From Rhododendron vialii (lineage: Eukaryota > Streptophyta > Magnoliopsida > Ericales > Ericaceae): a stretch of 64,000 bases of DNA. Under the pieces are notes generated by a model that worked only from the letters and a program-made list of their open reading frames with translations, ran no database searches and was not told the DNA's origin. Every line of letters starts with the position of its first letter. Positions within the stretch are counted from its first letter, which is position 1. Positions 24,435-35,645 of this stretch are shown here, piece after piece. The DNA is taken from positions 42,919,001-42,983,000 of the forward strand of contig NC_080560.1 of the NCBI RefSeq assembly GCF_030253575.1, written 5' to 3'. The position numbers and the translations under genes were made by a program.

Positions 24435-24642
24435 TTTTTTTTGGCCAATGCAGAGTGTTACGGGCTAGCTTGTGCATACTTCGGACTAATTCCTGCAATC
24501 CCTTCCACAACCGTTTCACACACTTACACGTGGGGTGAGATGGCCCCAAGAGTTGTTGGCAATAGAAATTGAACCTGAAACTTTAGGCGGGAGCAAACTC
24601 TTATAAGTGGTAAGAACACCAGGCCAACCCCTTCGGGATGTG
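24435..24642 (-). mobile_element. tRNA-derived SINE with target duplication
   Basis: The minus strand reads GGGGTTGGCCTGGTGTTCTT (A-box region), GCAGGTTCAATTTC-type B-box text, then GGGATTGCAGGAATTAGTCC and AGCTAGCCCG, the body and tail of a widespread plant SINE, ending in an A-rich tail. The flanks TATACGTAGTGTTTAT (24419-24434) and TATACTTGGTGTTTAT (24643-24658) match at 14 of 16 bases. Length is 208 bp. Confidence 0.75.
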
Positions 24643-25239
24643 TATACTTGGTGTTTATAGTAAGACAATCTTTGGGCAACCATTTTTAGAGTCCTTTCGG
24701 TACTTTTGATGAGTTCAAAATACAAAACCTTCGGTCTAATTATTTTATTTTATTTTTGGCATTTTTGAGGAGTTCAAGATACACATTCTTTGAGTCCAAA
24801 ACGTTGTATTTCCCTTGAAGACAGTTTTTTCAAATTAATAAAAACGAGTATAAGAAGTTAGTCCAAAGGCAATACGTCTTCTTTCATATATTTTTATTTA
24901 AACCTTTCGAGATGAAATAAGTAGTAATTATCGTAGGCATTGCCATATTAGACTCGAACTTCACCCCGCTAATTCATGTGATGAGTGTAAGGAAGAGTGA
25001 ATGTCTGATTCATTTGATGAGTTTTTATTTGGTATTTAGAAATACCATCCTGATAAAATTGAAATATGTTACATATTGGTCGACCAATTAATTGTAATAC
25101 ATTGCTTTTAAAACTAATACATACATAATTTACGTTGTGTTCAATTGAATTTGTTTTATTACGACTTTAGGGATTTAAATGCGCTAAAAGTTAGGTTGAG
25201 CATCACAAATATACCGTGTTTCATTACACTACGATAGCA

Positions 25240-25555
25240 GAAACCTTCTTATTTTACAAATACTTATTTTGGTGCTTTATTCCACAAAATCCAAATAAGT
25301 AGCTTATTTTCACATTTTTAAACTTAAAAATAATGTAAATAAAAAATAATTTTTCAATTTTTTTTGCACCGTATTAAAGATCTCAATGAGATCTATCAAA
25401 CAAGATCCTTAGTGATAGGAAAATTATTTGCGTAAGCACATGATTTTTGAGCTTGAAATTACCTTTTTAAAAAATAAGTACTTATTCACCCTTTTGTTGA
25501 ACACACCTTATTATTAGACAAAAAATAAGTTCTTATTTCGGTTCTGGAACGGGCT
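25240..25555. mobile_element. MITE-like repeat, AAGTACTTATT family
   Basis: Inverted ATAAGTAGCTTATT/AATAAGTACTTATT blocks and a right end reading GGTTCTGGAACGGGC place it with the repeat near 7118-7244. The outer ends are not sharp. Confidence 0.4.
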
Positions 25556-25664
25556 CTAAGGCGGGACTAAATTAAGAGGGGAAGTACAAGGTATCATAAT
25601 CTTATTCTACACTTGGTTGAATCTGGTTAACAAACGACTGTTGCCAGTATAGTCTTGATAACCC

Positions 25665-25692
25665 CTCGCTATTAGACCGGTCTAATAGCGAG
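25665..25692. repeat. Perfect 28-bp palindrome
   Basis: The half CTCGCTATTAGACC is followed without spacer by its exact reverse complement. Outer sequence pairs imperfectly as well (TATAGTCTTG left, AGACTATTA right), giving a longer hairpin over about 25648-25716, perhaps the core of a foldback MITE. Confidence 0.85.
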
Positions 25693-26002
25693 ACCGGTGA
25701 GAGTCACGAGACTATTAATCCCAACAACTATTTAAACCCTCATTAGTTACAAGAGACCAATACAGGACATTTGAGCTTAGTCTCATCCAAGAAAACCAAT
25801 ATCCCCACTTGAAGCCTGAAGGGTCAGTGCAATTGCCATCAGAATCATGTATGGTGCTTTTGAGACATTTCTTCCGTGAGTCCCACGTACAGATGTGAGA
25901 TTTTGTGTGGCTATTTGAGGCCTGATACAGTCCATGATTTCTTTCACGGACACTTTCATGGATCTAGTGTCATGGTTCATTTTTGTGGCCTGGTACAAAC
26001 TA

Positions 26003-26043
26003 TGACACTGGATCCATGAAACAGTTTCATGGATCCAGTGTCA
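26003..26043. repeat. Perfect 20-bp inverted repeat with one-base spacer
   Basis: Left arm TGACACTGGATCCATGAAAC, spacer A, then the exact reverse complement. A related arm (TTTCATGGATCTAGTGTCATGG) occurs 50 bp to the left at about 25955. Confidence 0.88.
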
Positions 26044-26348
26044 TGGATCCTATTATTTTTGTGCCTATTTTCTCGTTGTGGGGCCCACAAAAGGTCCTCT
26101 CTTTCATCCCAGCAGATTGTAGACACAGAAACTTGAAAGAGGTTACTGCACATCTACTCATTCCCATGTTGAAAACTCCATGGCAGAACCCTTGAGAATT
26201 TTCCAGTCCTCAGTACTTGACACTTTAAACATGTCGGCTCACAAGTTTCACACGTCTTCGACTCCTTGTACTAGCATCAGCTGTTCCTGGTAAATTTCAC
26301 ATGCAATAATTTTGTAAAACAGTTTGCAGGCACGTCAAATCAGAAATT

Positions 26349-26599
26349 CAGGGCCCTTTTGGTTCACATTGCTTGGTTAATTTCCATTGCTTATTAATTT
26401 TTTTCGTGCAAATAAGCAATAACCGAAATGAGGAGTAAACAGAATTCTTTGGATACCAATTGCTTATGCTGGTTGTTGGTTTTCTTGTACTATTTGGTAA
26501 CTAAGTAACCCAACAGCTGCCAAACAAGCATATTTGCTTATTGCTTGCTTTTGAGTTTTGAGAAATAAGCAAATGAGCATTGGAACCAAACAAGCCCTG
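26349..26599. mobile_element. hAT-like MITE with CAGGG ends
   Basis: Left end CAGGGCCCTTTTGGTTCACA and right end (inverted) CAGGGCTTGTTTGGTTCCAA bracket 251 bp rich in AATAAGCAA words. The CAGGG terminus is hAT-like. No convincing 8-bp duplication was found. Confidence 0.6.
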
Positions 26600-27799
26600 G
26601 GATCGTTTCGCATCGCAGCAGGGTTGAAGGACATAACATAGTGATAGACAGGAAGCAGCAAAGATGGGATTGAAAACTGCCAAATCACCATAACCAAAGT
26701 GTATGTACCAGAATGACGGACACATACTGCTTATATGGCAAACCCTTTTCCAAATGGTCTCTTCAGATTTGGATTTTCATCTCATTTTCTTGTATGTTTG
26801 ATTTGTGCATGCCCTGGTGCACATAATCACAGAAAACCTGAAAATCGCATTATTTGAATGAGTTGATCTGGTGGCCTGCTGCAGAAATCTGGGCCATCAT
26901 TTCTTTATGAAGCTTCAAGAAATCATGGGCATTTTGTGATCTATCACAACTGGAAATGTGCTGGCAGAAGAATTTCCAGTGAATAATTGCTCCAAACTTA
27001 AGCAGCACATAATTTAATCTAGTAATTATCAAAACAGAAGTTTTACTATGTGCATGACCTTATGTACAGAATATGGCATAGTCTAACTGAGCATAGGCTG
27101 AATAAATATTCACATATTCATAGAGCATACTTGGAAGTCGATTTTAGGGCCATTTTCTAGCTTCTAATTTGCAGAGCTTTAATTTATGGTGTATTTGATC
27201 ATTTGAAACTAAGACTTGTGCATATAGAAGGCCATTGATAAGACTGAGCCATATGAAAAACGAAGGCATGGATTGGTTGCTCTCGTTTATGGATTAAATT
27301 CGGTTGTCTTGCCTTAATTACCCAAAAAGTGCACGAATTTAGGGATTTGAGGATGGAGAAACAGCTACTTCATAAGAGAAAGCTTCTTTAACAAATTAAA
27401 GATATGTACTTGTACAATTAGCATTGGAACCCTTTCAAGTAATGTTTCCAATGATAAACCACAAAGGTTGTGAGTCACGTGACCTCTTGCACTGTTTTAG
27501 AGAGATATTCCTATATCACGATCGTAGCTCAGCACTGTACGGAACCATCTGAAGAAAGTTGTCATCATTCAATCGGTAAAAGAACCAACTCGAAAAAGGG
27601 AAAACTTTACAGTAACTAAAGTATTCTTAACTGATTCATCAAGTTTGGGGTGGTTAACATAATTTTACCGTTACGAGAATTTCGTGTATATAAGGGCATA
27701 TGCTAGGAGGGTGGCAGCAATGAGCTCATTTTATGAAGACTCCCTCTTTCAAAGTCATCCATCACCCAACTTGAATTCAAAATTATACCAAAAACAGAT
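26600..27799. other. Upstream region of the HLS1-like gene
   Basis: AT-rich, no frame with family resemblance. It should hold the promoter of the acetyltransferase gene; no other feature is seen. Confidence 0.4.
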
Positions 27800-29817
27800 A
27801 TGGATGAAAACACTGGAAACAAGATTCTGATAAGGGAATTCAACGAAAACAAAGGTGTTGAAGTGGTAATGAAGCTTGAGAAGAGTTGTGAGACAGCAGC
27901 TCAGAAAGGGATGTCAATAATCAGTAACATAAGTGGTGATCCTTTAAGCAGGATTAGGTTCTACCATGTTCATGTAATGCTGGTGAGTGAATCCAATTAT
28001 GAAACCTTGTCTCTCTTTTTCTGGGTAATTAATCATAAAGTGGTATGTTTGGTTTCATTTTGGCTGCTTCCATCGTATCTTTTACTGACTAAAATCCAAT
28101 GATCTACCTGTCTCTATTTCTCTACATGAAAGGAAACTCTTTGCTCCCTAAATGTAGTTATATGCATGTTTATATATGTGTATGTGTGTGGATTTGGTAC
28201 TAAAAGACTATAACATGCTTGAACATGGAGAACAGGTTGCAGAGCTGCAAAAAAAGGGAGAGATAGTCGGAATGGTTCGAGGATGCATCAAGTATGTGGG
28301 GACTAAATTTTGGGGAGGACATGTCAAGTTAGGTTGCATACTAGGCCTTAGGGTCTCTCCTAGGCACCGGTACCGTTTCTCTCTCTCTGAACTGAACTGA
28401 ACTGATGCACCATCACCACAATCTTATCATATTGAAACACTGATTTAAAGGAAAGGGTTTGAACTTTGAATACAGAAGCTACAGTGGCAATTGTTCAAAC
28501 GCCAATATGATCTTTAACAACTCTGTAATCCTATATTGTTGAAAAGATGTCAAACAAAATCACTCAAAATATGATGAGTTAATAGCATATGTCATATATG
28601 ACTGTGTAATGTTGCAATAGCACGGTACTAAATGTGGAGAAACAGACACTTAGGGATGAGAAAAAAAATTCAGGAGAAATTTTCTTTTATCTGTAGGCTT
28701 GAAATCATGGCAAGAAGTGTAAAGTATGGGAACCAAAATTTTACTGACCAAGGATTGAAGAGTCGCTGTAGTGTCTCTATCTACGTATAGTTCATCAAAC
28801 TTAAGGGCAATTTTTTCAGAAATGAACCGGTCTACTTATTTCTCATCACATGTCAATTAACCACCTATTTTGGTTTTCAACTTCTAGAAACTATTTCAGA
28901 GAACAAAAAGAAAAAAAGGGATTTTTCATCCACCAGAAAGTTGTCTGTTTTTACTCAGGCGAATGGGAATCGGATCGAAACTTGTCCAATCAATGGAAGA
29001 ATGGCTGAAGAGAAATGGTGCACAATACACTTTCCTAGCCACAGAGGAGAAAAACGTTGCCTCCAGAAATCTCTTCACTCTGAGATGTAACTACATCAAA
29101 TCCAGCTCATTAGTCATCTATCTCCAACCAGTTAGTCTACTGCCCAAAAATCTAGCTCAAGGCATTACAATAGAGAGATTGTCCATAAATCAGGCCATCC
29201 CCTTTTACAATAATCATCTACAAGCCAAAGACATATATCCTTCGGATATTGACAAAATTTTGAAGGAAAACCTTAGCCTTGGAACGTGGGTATGTTACGT
29301 CAAAGAAGAGGGTTGGATTGATTTGCATAACAAAGAGAAGACCGAGGACACGGGCGGTAAAACGGCAAGCTCTTGGGCTATTTTTAGCATTTGGAATAAA
29401 TGTGAGGCTTGTAACCTTCAAGTAAGGTCTAATGAGCTAAAATTTACTCTAAGCAAAGCAAGAGTGAAGATAATCCCTTGCCTTAAAATGCAAAGATGTG
29501 AATCAACTAAGAGACCCTTTGGCTTTTTCTTACTTTATGGGATTCATGGAGAGGGAGATAGGCTTGGGGACCTAATGGCATCTATATGGGGTTTTGCTTC
29601 AAGATTAGCTGAGAATGTCAAGGAATGTAAGGCAATAATGGTGGAGTTAGGGGTCTCTGATCCTCTGAGAGAATTTGTCCCAAAAAGCTCTACCATGTCA
29701 TGCATCAATGATCTTTGGTATCTTAAGAGACTCAATAGCCACGGTTATGAGGACGAAGATGATATGGTTGCTAAGGGACCCATGGGGAATGTGTTTGTTG
29801 ATCCAAGAGATTTTTAG
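27800..29817 (+). CDS. HOOKLESS1-like GNAT N-acetyltransferase, 3 exons
   Basis: Exons 27800-27982, 28236-28369 and 28959-29817 join in phase with GT-AG borders to 391 residues. The N-terminal half is a GNAT fold: motif A is GLRVSPRHRRMGIGSKLVQS near residues 97-116, containing the acetyl-CoA loop RRMGIG, and is followed by AQYTFLATEEKNVASRNLFT. The C-terminal half is the plant HLS1-type extension (YPSDIDKILKENLSLGTWV, SSWAIFSIWN, FGFFLLYGIHGEG, the ending VFVDPRDF). Arabidopsis HOOKLESS1 is a nuclear acetyltransferase acting in apical hook growth, ethylene-auxin cross-talk and sugar responses; whether this copy is HLS1 itself or one of its HLH paralogues cannot be told here. No defect is seen. 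Confidence 0.92.
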
Positions 29818-30679
29818 GCTGACCTCAAATTTCTGTTCTAATGTGCCACAAACCCTCAAAAGGACAAACGCAAAAACTTGGAAGTGCTGTCATTTCCAAG
29901 TTTATGCATGGTGAATAGCTTGTTCTTAAGGAGGATCCAGAACTTCTAATGATGATGTCTCCGACTATCCCGATTCGGGATAGGATCGTTTCTTCCTGGT
30001 TTGTAACTCTGTCTTGTGTTATATGAATTCCTGGTCCTCATATAGGCTATGGTATGTAATGTTAATTTGGCTTTATTATGCATTCCTATTTGCTTTCTTA
30101 CGTAATTCTCGTATCAAATTCAAAATGTGCAAAGAGAACTAAATCGAATTCAACAAAATGTCATTCTTTTGATAACTCAGTGCCTGGGCCAGCACGTGCA
30201 CCTCAACTAATGCCGGGGCCAATCCTATCGCCTACTTGCGGGAGCCCAATTAAATCAACAGAAAGCAACCATTTCTATTCCAAGAACCTAAATCCCTTGC
30301 AAAAACCAGTGCTCGTAACAGCTCGTACAGTAATATACGCAAAGTAGTTGACAATTGCCTCAATTTGAACATGCAAAGGAGCAAGAATTTAATTTCTCGT
30401 TGTCGCAGATTAATAGGTGTACAAAAGATTATCAACAAAATAGCTTTCAAACTAGCAATGGAGTTGTGATTGAGCAGTTTTTGTTTTTGCCAAGAACAAT
30501 GAAAGCTATACAAAATTGAAATTAACGGACCTGTTACAACTTACAATGGAGTAGCGAGCAGCTGAGTAGTTGCTTCTCTGCTGAACAACCACATTCTCTC
30601 CCTCCCTCTCTCTCTCTCTCTCCTCGTCGGGAACGTCCCTTCGCCGGAGAGAATCTATTCTTGCTGGAGAATAATGGGT

Positions 30680-31180
30680 TTGATAATGTGTGGCCAAGTC
30701 TATTTTCATAAAAACAAATTCACATTGATCATCTCCGATTATGCATCGTTTAAAATTCGATCCAAATGATCTTTAATATTTTCTATCTTCTTCACAAGCT
30801 GTAAAACTTGAACGACTTCGATCATGGAGATCAATCGAAACAAGATCACAATTTGACGAATTCACGTTGCGGATCCAATACTGCAAGCTTCCAACGTCGT
30901 TTCAACCAACATCGCATAGTAAAATAGCGTGCGGCGTCGTTTCTTCTGAACAAAAGTTTGATAGGGTGTGACCAAATCTATTTTCACAGAAACAAAATTA
31001 CACTTATCGTCTCCGATCATGTACTAATCAGTATTCAATTCAAATGATGTTTAACAAGAATTATCTTCTAAACAAGTTCTTTAACCTGGACAACTTCGAT
31101 CATGGAGGTAAACCAGAATGCGCTCAAAATTTTCTAAACAAGCTCTTCAACATGTTTTCAAAGGACTTCTCCGGTTGAAA
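30680..31180. repeat. Diverged tandem duplication of about 275 bp
   Basis: The first copy (from about 30680) and the second (from about 30956) share GTTTGATA-GTGTG-CCAA, TCTATTTTCA, ATC-TCTCCGAT-ATG, CAAATGAT-TTTAA and ACTTCGATCATGGAG in the same order. A partial third copy may start near 31110 (TTTTCTAAACAAGCTCTTCAAC). Confidence 0.7.
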
Positions 31181-31398
31181 ATGCGAAGTACCAACGAGTA
31201 AGGATGACGTCGTTTTTGGTATTCCTCCGGTGTTCAAGATGCGAGCTTTAAATGGAACAGAGACATCGCCGTTTGGACCAAGCTCGCGTCTGTTATATGC
31301 GTGTTTCTTGTCGAACACCAGTCGTCGTCTCCATTTCGCAAGATTTCTCTACTCTCTCTCTCTCTGTATGTCGTCCCTATTTCCCCAAGATTTCACTA

Positions 31399-31401
<3 letters not shown>

Positions 31402-31431
<30 letters not shown>
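31402..31431. repeat. (CT)15 microsatellite
   Basis: An uninterrupted CT run; a shorter CTCTCTCT stretch precedes it at about 31352. Confidence 0.92.
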
Positions 31432-31433
<2 letters not shown>

Positions 31434-32440
31434 GTGTGTATTTAACTGAATCTTCATCCACAAACGGACGTCAATCCTCTCCAAACTGATTCTGGCATCA
31501 CATTTTTGGATATGCAAAATTTCAATTTTTGTCTGGATTGAGTACGACTCAAATGAGGCTATCGATTTCATCATTTCATTTCAGGTTACCTAATTTAATT
31601 CAGTTCTATCTTCTTTTTCGGTACTTGGATTTTTGTTTCTTTTTTGCAATTCTTGTTATTGCCACCAAAACTATAATTTTTCCTTTCTCTAGATGAACCT
31701 CTGGTGTATATCTCAGTGTTAGGATAAGTGTCCATATAGGTGAATTTGGAAGTCTTGTTGCCCTGTATTTAGCTGTTGGATCTTTGACTGTGGTCGGTTC
31801 TCTCACAACAAAGCTCGATAGTGATACGAGCATAGTTGTTAAAAACCTACGATCTTACAATTTGTATCGCATCCTTCAAAAACTTTAAGTATCTGACCCG
31901 TAGACTTTTTGAGTAGATATCCTACAAGAATTCAATGAGGTATCCTACAATTGTGTGTGTGTGTTAGGAAAAAGCTCCCTATTTCTCTAATTGAGTTATG
32001 ATTTTAAGATATTGTTGTCATGTAATCTTTGTAGTTAAACTATGTTCATACACATGGTTCTGCTACATGGACATGTTAACCGGTTCGCATTCATAGATAG
32101 TTCTAATACTATACCCATAGTGCGAAGAGGATATCTTTGAATGTTTTTATTTTTCTCCTTCAAAATAGCAAATACAGGATGTTGCGTGATGGGCTAAAAG
32201 GTCACCGATTTGTTGGCCTCAAGTGAGAGTGCTGTGTAGAGAGAGGAAATGTAAGGGAGATTTGAAGTGAAGATCAAGACTGAGCTTTGTTGTTGATTGA
32301 CTGAATTTAAATTGATAATCTGTAACTTTTACACGAAAAAGAGCTAATGTCTCTTGCTCGAATATGGCTTGATGGAAATGAGACTTTTCAAACACAATTG
32401 ATAGGGATGGAATATGGAACCTATCAACATGGCTAATGGA

Positions 32441-32630
32441 TGTTTTTTTTGAAAACTCAGAACACAATGGGATGAGATTCTGGAGATTATCAAGATTCAA
32501 ATACCTTTTTGGGTGAAAACGAAATAGCTAATTTTTATTTTTTTTGAAAACTCAGAACCACAATGGGATGAAATTATGGGGATTACCAAGATTCGAATAG
32601 CTTTTCGGGTGAAAACAAAGTGGGGAATGA
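32441..32630. repeat. Tandem duplication, 95-bp period
   Basis: GAAAACTCAGAAC and the following CACAATGGGATGA, GATTA-CAAGATTC and GGGTGAAAAC recur at a 95-bp offset with a handful of changes, pointing to a fairly recent duplication. Confidence 0.85.
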
Positions 32631-32702
32631 ATGACTTCAGCATCAATGACTTCATAAAGGAATCTCTCTAATGGAGTTGGAGGTGTATGCTGTTGTGTAG
32701 CA

Positions 32703-32728
32703 GTGTGTGTGTGTGTGTGTGTGTGTGT
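32703..32728. repeat. (GT)13 microsatellite
   Basis: Uninterrupted GT dinucleotide run. Confidence 0.93.
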
Positions 32729-33227
32729 TATGCATCAGTGAGTGTGACTGAATTGAACTACTGTTGTATATTGTGTTGATTGAGCTTCAATTGAAAATTC
32801 AAAAGCAGACAATTGTCGTGGACTGGTATTAAGCTTTAACTGATAATTCAAAACAAGTGTGAGGTTGGTCAATTCATTAACTCACACACAATTCATAGAA
32901 AAAGGCATCAAGGGGAAAAACTAAAACACTGTCCATGTTTCTGCAGAGCTGCTTTGTGCTGCTTGTCTCTGATCATCACGTTATGTTCCCTTGTTATTGA
33001 GTTTTTGTGGTGAAAAGCTTTTTGTTCCCTTGTCATTAGTCTCCCTCTGCTCATAAATTGGTATTAAAATTTCTGTGTTGTTCCTTTACAATTTTAATTC
33101 TCTGAAAATGTTTCTATTTCCTCTTGCACATCTATGCTTCTTATGAATCAGGATTGAACTTTCTGGCTGATGATGAAGTATATTTCATGGTTTTGATGAC
33201 CCAAGTAAATTTATTATCCTCGGCAGT

Positions 33228-33678
33228 TGATATGTAACAGACCTGACCACGGGGAGATACTTGGAGTTCATATTTTTGGGTTACACGCTGCAGATCTCAT
33301 CCATGAAGCATCCAATGCCATAGCGTTGGGGACACGTATTCAGGTAGTTTTGCTTTGATAAGTACCAAAATTCTGCTACATAATTCATCCCCCACACCTT
33401 AATATGTGAGGTTTCAGAATGGATCACTTTCTTGCAACTTTGAAGGTTTTCCTTAGCTTTCAACGTGGGACTTCATTTTTTACATCTAGCTCTGAATTTT
33501 CCTAGGTATTGAAGGAGAGTGACTGTGACTGACACTACACATTATACGCAAATGTATGTTTTTGGTTTGTACCCTGCAGGACAGCAGTTCATGCTCATCC
33601 AACCTTGTCCAAAGTTCTTGACGAACTCTTCAAATATATGAGCCTTGATAAGCCTCTCCTATCGACTAGTAAATGCTG
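33228..33678 (+). pseudogene. C-terminal fragment of plastid-type dihydrolipoyl dehydrogenase
   Basis: Two exon-like blocks remain. At 33228-33351 the frame reads [20 protein letters not shown] then [19 protein letters not shown] and stops at a good GT donor; at 33583-33678 after an AG acceptor it reads TAVHAHPTLSKVLDELFKYM and ends with a stop. This is the dimerisation-domain end of the E3 subunit of pyruvate dehydrogenase (LPD1/LPD2, chloroplast type), with the conserved His-x4-Glu-type HAHPTLSE region changed to HAHPTLSK. The junction lacks the two or three residues expected (DIKF in the family), so the two blocks no longer join in phase, and no upstream exons are seen. It is best read as a duplicated, decayed gene end. 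Confidence 0.75.
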
Positions 33679-34260
33679 AGCGAGCATGGAAACACTGACG
33701 TCTTCCGATCACATTTCCTAGATATGATAGTTAAAACCATTTACTCTGAATGTTTAGTATCTGGGTCTTGCCCATTTGCATCACATTGACAGAAATCAAT
33801 CTCTCTCATCCGCTAAACTATTGGAGCAGGTAAATGCTAGAGTCCCTAGTTCCGACTAGTGAACCAATTGCCGTATAAAATCTGGTGTAACAGTTTTGGA
33901 GAGAACTTGTATCAGGGAATTTCAAGATATACTTTCAGCTGTCTCTTTTTATAGACTTTTGGGGAATTTCAAGTATCCAAACCCGAGCATGTATCTCCCT
34001 ACAATGCCGTCTATCTTTTTGGAAAGCATCCTCAAGAGAAACAAAGAATCCAAGGCGTGAGCCCATATACAAGAGATAAGCGAAAGCAGAGAAAAACTAA
34101 AACCTATACAAGAGATACTAGAGAGATATATGCCAATTCTGGCAGAGCTGAGACGATAAAGATGTAGGCCTTATATTTCTGCTTTGAGAAAGCTCTTATC
34201 CTGACTTCAAATACATATGATCGGCCGAATAACAGCCAAAGGGGGCTTATGAATGCCTCT
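33679..34260. other. Spacer between the LPD fragment and the LINE scrap
   Basis: Nothing recognisable apart from possible LINE-derived sequence towards its right end. Confidence 0.35.
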
Positions 34261-34452
34261 AAACTTTCTACTAATCCTCTCTTGCCAAACAAAATAAACT
34301 GCAGCAGCAAAGGCAACCCTCCTTAGAAGATTAGGACGTTAGGGAGTAGTCTTCTGTGGCCAAGGGGCAGGGACCTTGGGAATGCAGCAGAGATCAGGAG
34401 TGGCAGCCCACAGTTGACTAAAGAAGGGACAGGCAAAGAGAAGGGACACTCT
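34261..34452 (-). mobile_element. LINE remnant (RT-associated zinc-binding domain)
   Basis: The minus strand reads VSLLFACPFFSQLWAA, one stop, then RVAFAAAVYFVWQERISRKF, the pattern of the zf-RVT end of plant L1-type LINEs (LFF-CPFS--LW ... A-VY-IW-ERN-R-F). The histidine/cysteine zinc part is incomplete and there is a stop in frame, so it is a decayed scrap. Confidence 0.62.
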
Positions 34453-34820
34453 CAGATGCAAATTTCAGCTGCCTCCCTTGTTCTTCAATCATCAGGTGCA
34501 AATTTCGCTGGATCTCTAACTGCTCATCAGAACACCGTCGACTGACAAATATAAAAATTCAGTATATGAATCTGAGAAAAATGGCATTAACATGAAATGC
34601 ATGCATCTCTAATACTAGTAGTTGGTAAATTCTTTGCCAAGGCCATTTTTTATCTAACTTTGGATTTGCCATTGGACTTACTTGCCAATCTTTAGCCACA
34701 AATGACCCAAGGTTTGGCTAAGCCCATTTTTCCCGCATCACCTACAACGGTTGTCATAATAAAGTTGTGACCTAACAGCTAAAATAGCACTTGTGCAAAA
34801 AAAAACCCATTAAGGCCTTG

Positions 34821-35129
34821 TTCTCTTGAACTTAACTTAAACATAACTTAAATCTGGAAATTTTGTCCTTATTTGAATTTTTTTTTTGTATTTATTAGTT
34901 TTGCGCCAAACTTTTGTGGATTATTGATTTGCCTCGACGAGAGGAATTGGAAAAGTAATTTTTTTTTTTTACTTTTACCTAAGTATTTGGAGAAATAACC
35001 ACTTTTTAGCCAAAAAAAATCTATCGTCGAGATGAATCAATATCTCACAAAAATTTAGTGCAAAATTAACGAATGAGAAAAAATTCAAATCAATACAAAA
35101 CTCTTAGATTTAAGTTAAGTTCAAGAGAA
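34821..35129. mobile_element. MITE with 21-bp perfect inverted ends
   Basis: TTCTCTTGAACTTAACTTAA(A) at 34821 is repeated exactly in inverted form ending at 35129; the next bases (CATAACTTAAATCT / AGATTTAAG) extend the pairing. Length is 309 bp. Superfamily not assigned. Confidence 0.85.
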
Positions 35130-35645
35130 TAAATTAGCATTGCCAAATTAAGAAAAATTAGTGAAATTGCTTTTTTGATGACCAACAAATGACTTTTTGT
35201 TTTGAAAATTTGGTAAATATAGCTGGAGATGATCTTAAAAGAGGTGCATAATTAAAAAATGGCAGTGTCACTGTTCAATTTTTTAGAGGAGTAGAACCTA
35301 AAATTAAATTAGCAATAATGGAATAGCCTCTAGATTACACTAATCAAGCTTGGGTGGCTTAGGTTAGCTTGAGTCCAGCAAACGCACCAACCCCTAGTTT
35401 CTTCCTCTTTTGCCGAGTCAAAATTAAGCTCTTCCACAAAAAGAAACCCAAAAAATGTTTGTTTTGACTTATTTTTGTCTCATGTGTACTTTTTTTTCCT
35501 TAGTTTCTCATCACAATTTTTTATTTTTTATTTCTCTCATCAACACAAAATAGAAAAATAATAAATTGGCCCAAAATTAACAAGAGTTCAAAAATAATAA
35601 AAATAAGGTAATTTAAATAATTAAGTAAAGATAAACAAAGATCAC
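35130..35645. other. 3' flank of the NBS-LRR gene
   Basis: AT-rich; it may hold a short last exon of the resistance gene, since a good GT donor follows position 35646, but none could be identified. Confidence 0.35.

Larger units (their letters stand above)
29818..33227. other. Gene-poor stretch with tandem duplications and microsatellites
   Basis: No coding gene is supported. The stretch holds CT runs (30597-30622 and 31402-31431), a (TG)13 run and two tandem duplications listed separately. Short frames over the CT runs are low-complexity artefacts. Confidence 0.5.

Noticed and set aside
31230-31574. Several overlapping open frames rich in Ser-Leu or Arg-Glu
   Set aside because: They are translations of the CT microsatellite and stay open only because of the dinucleotide repeat.
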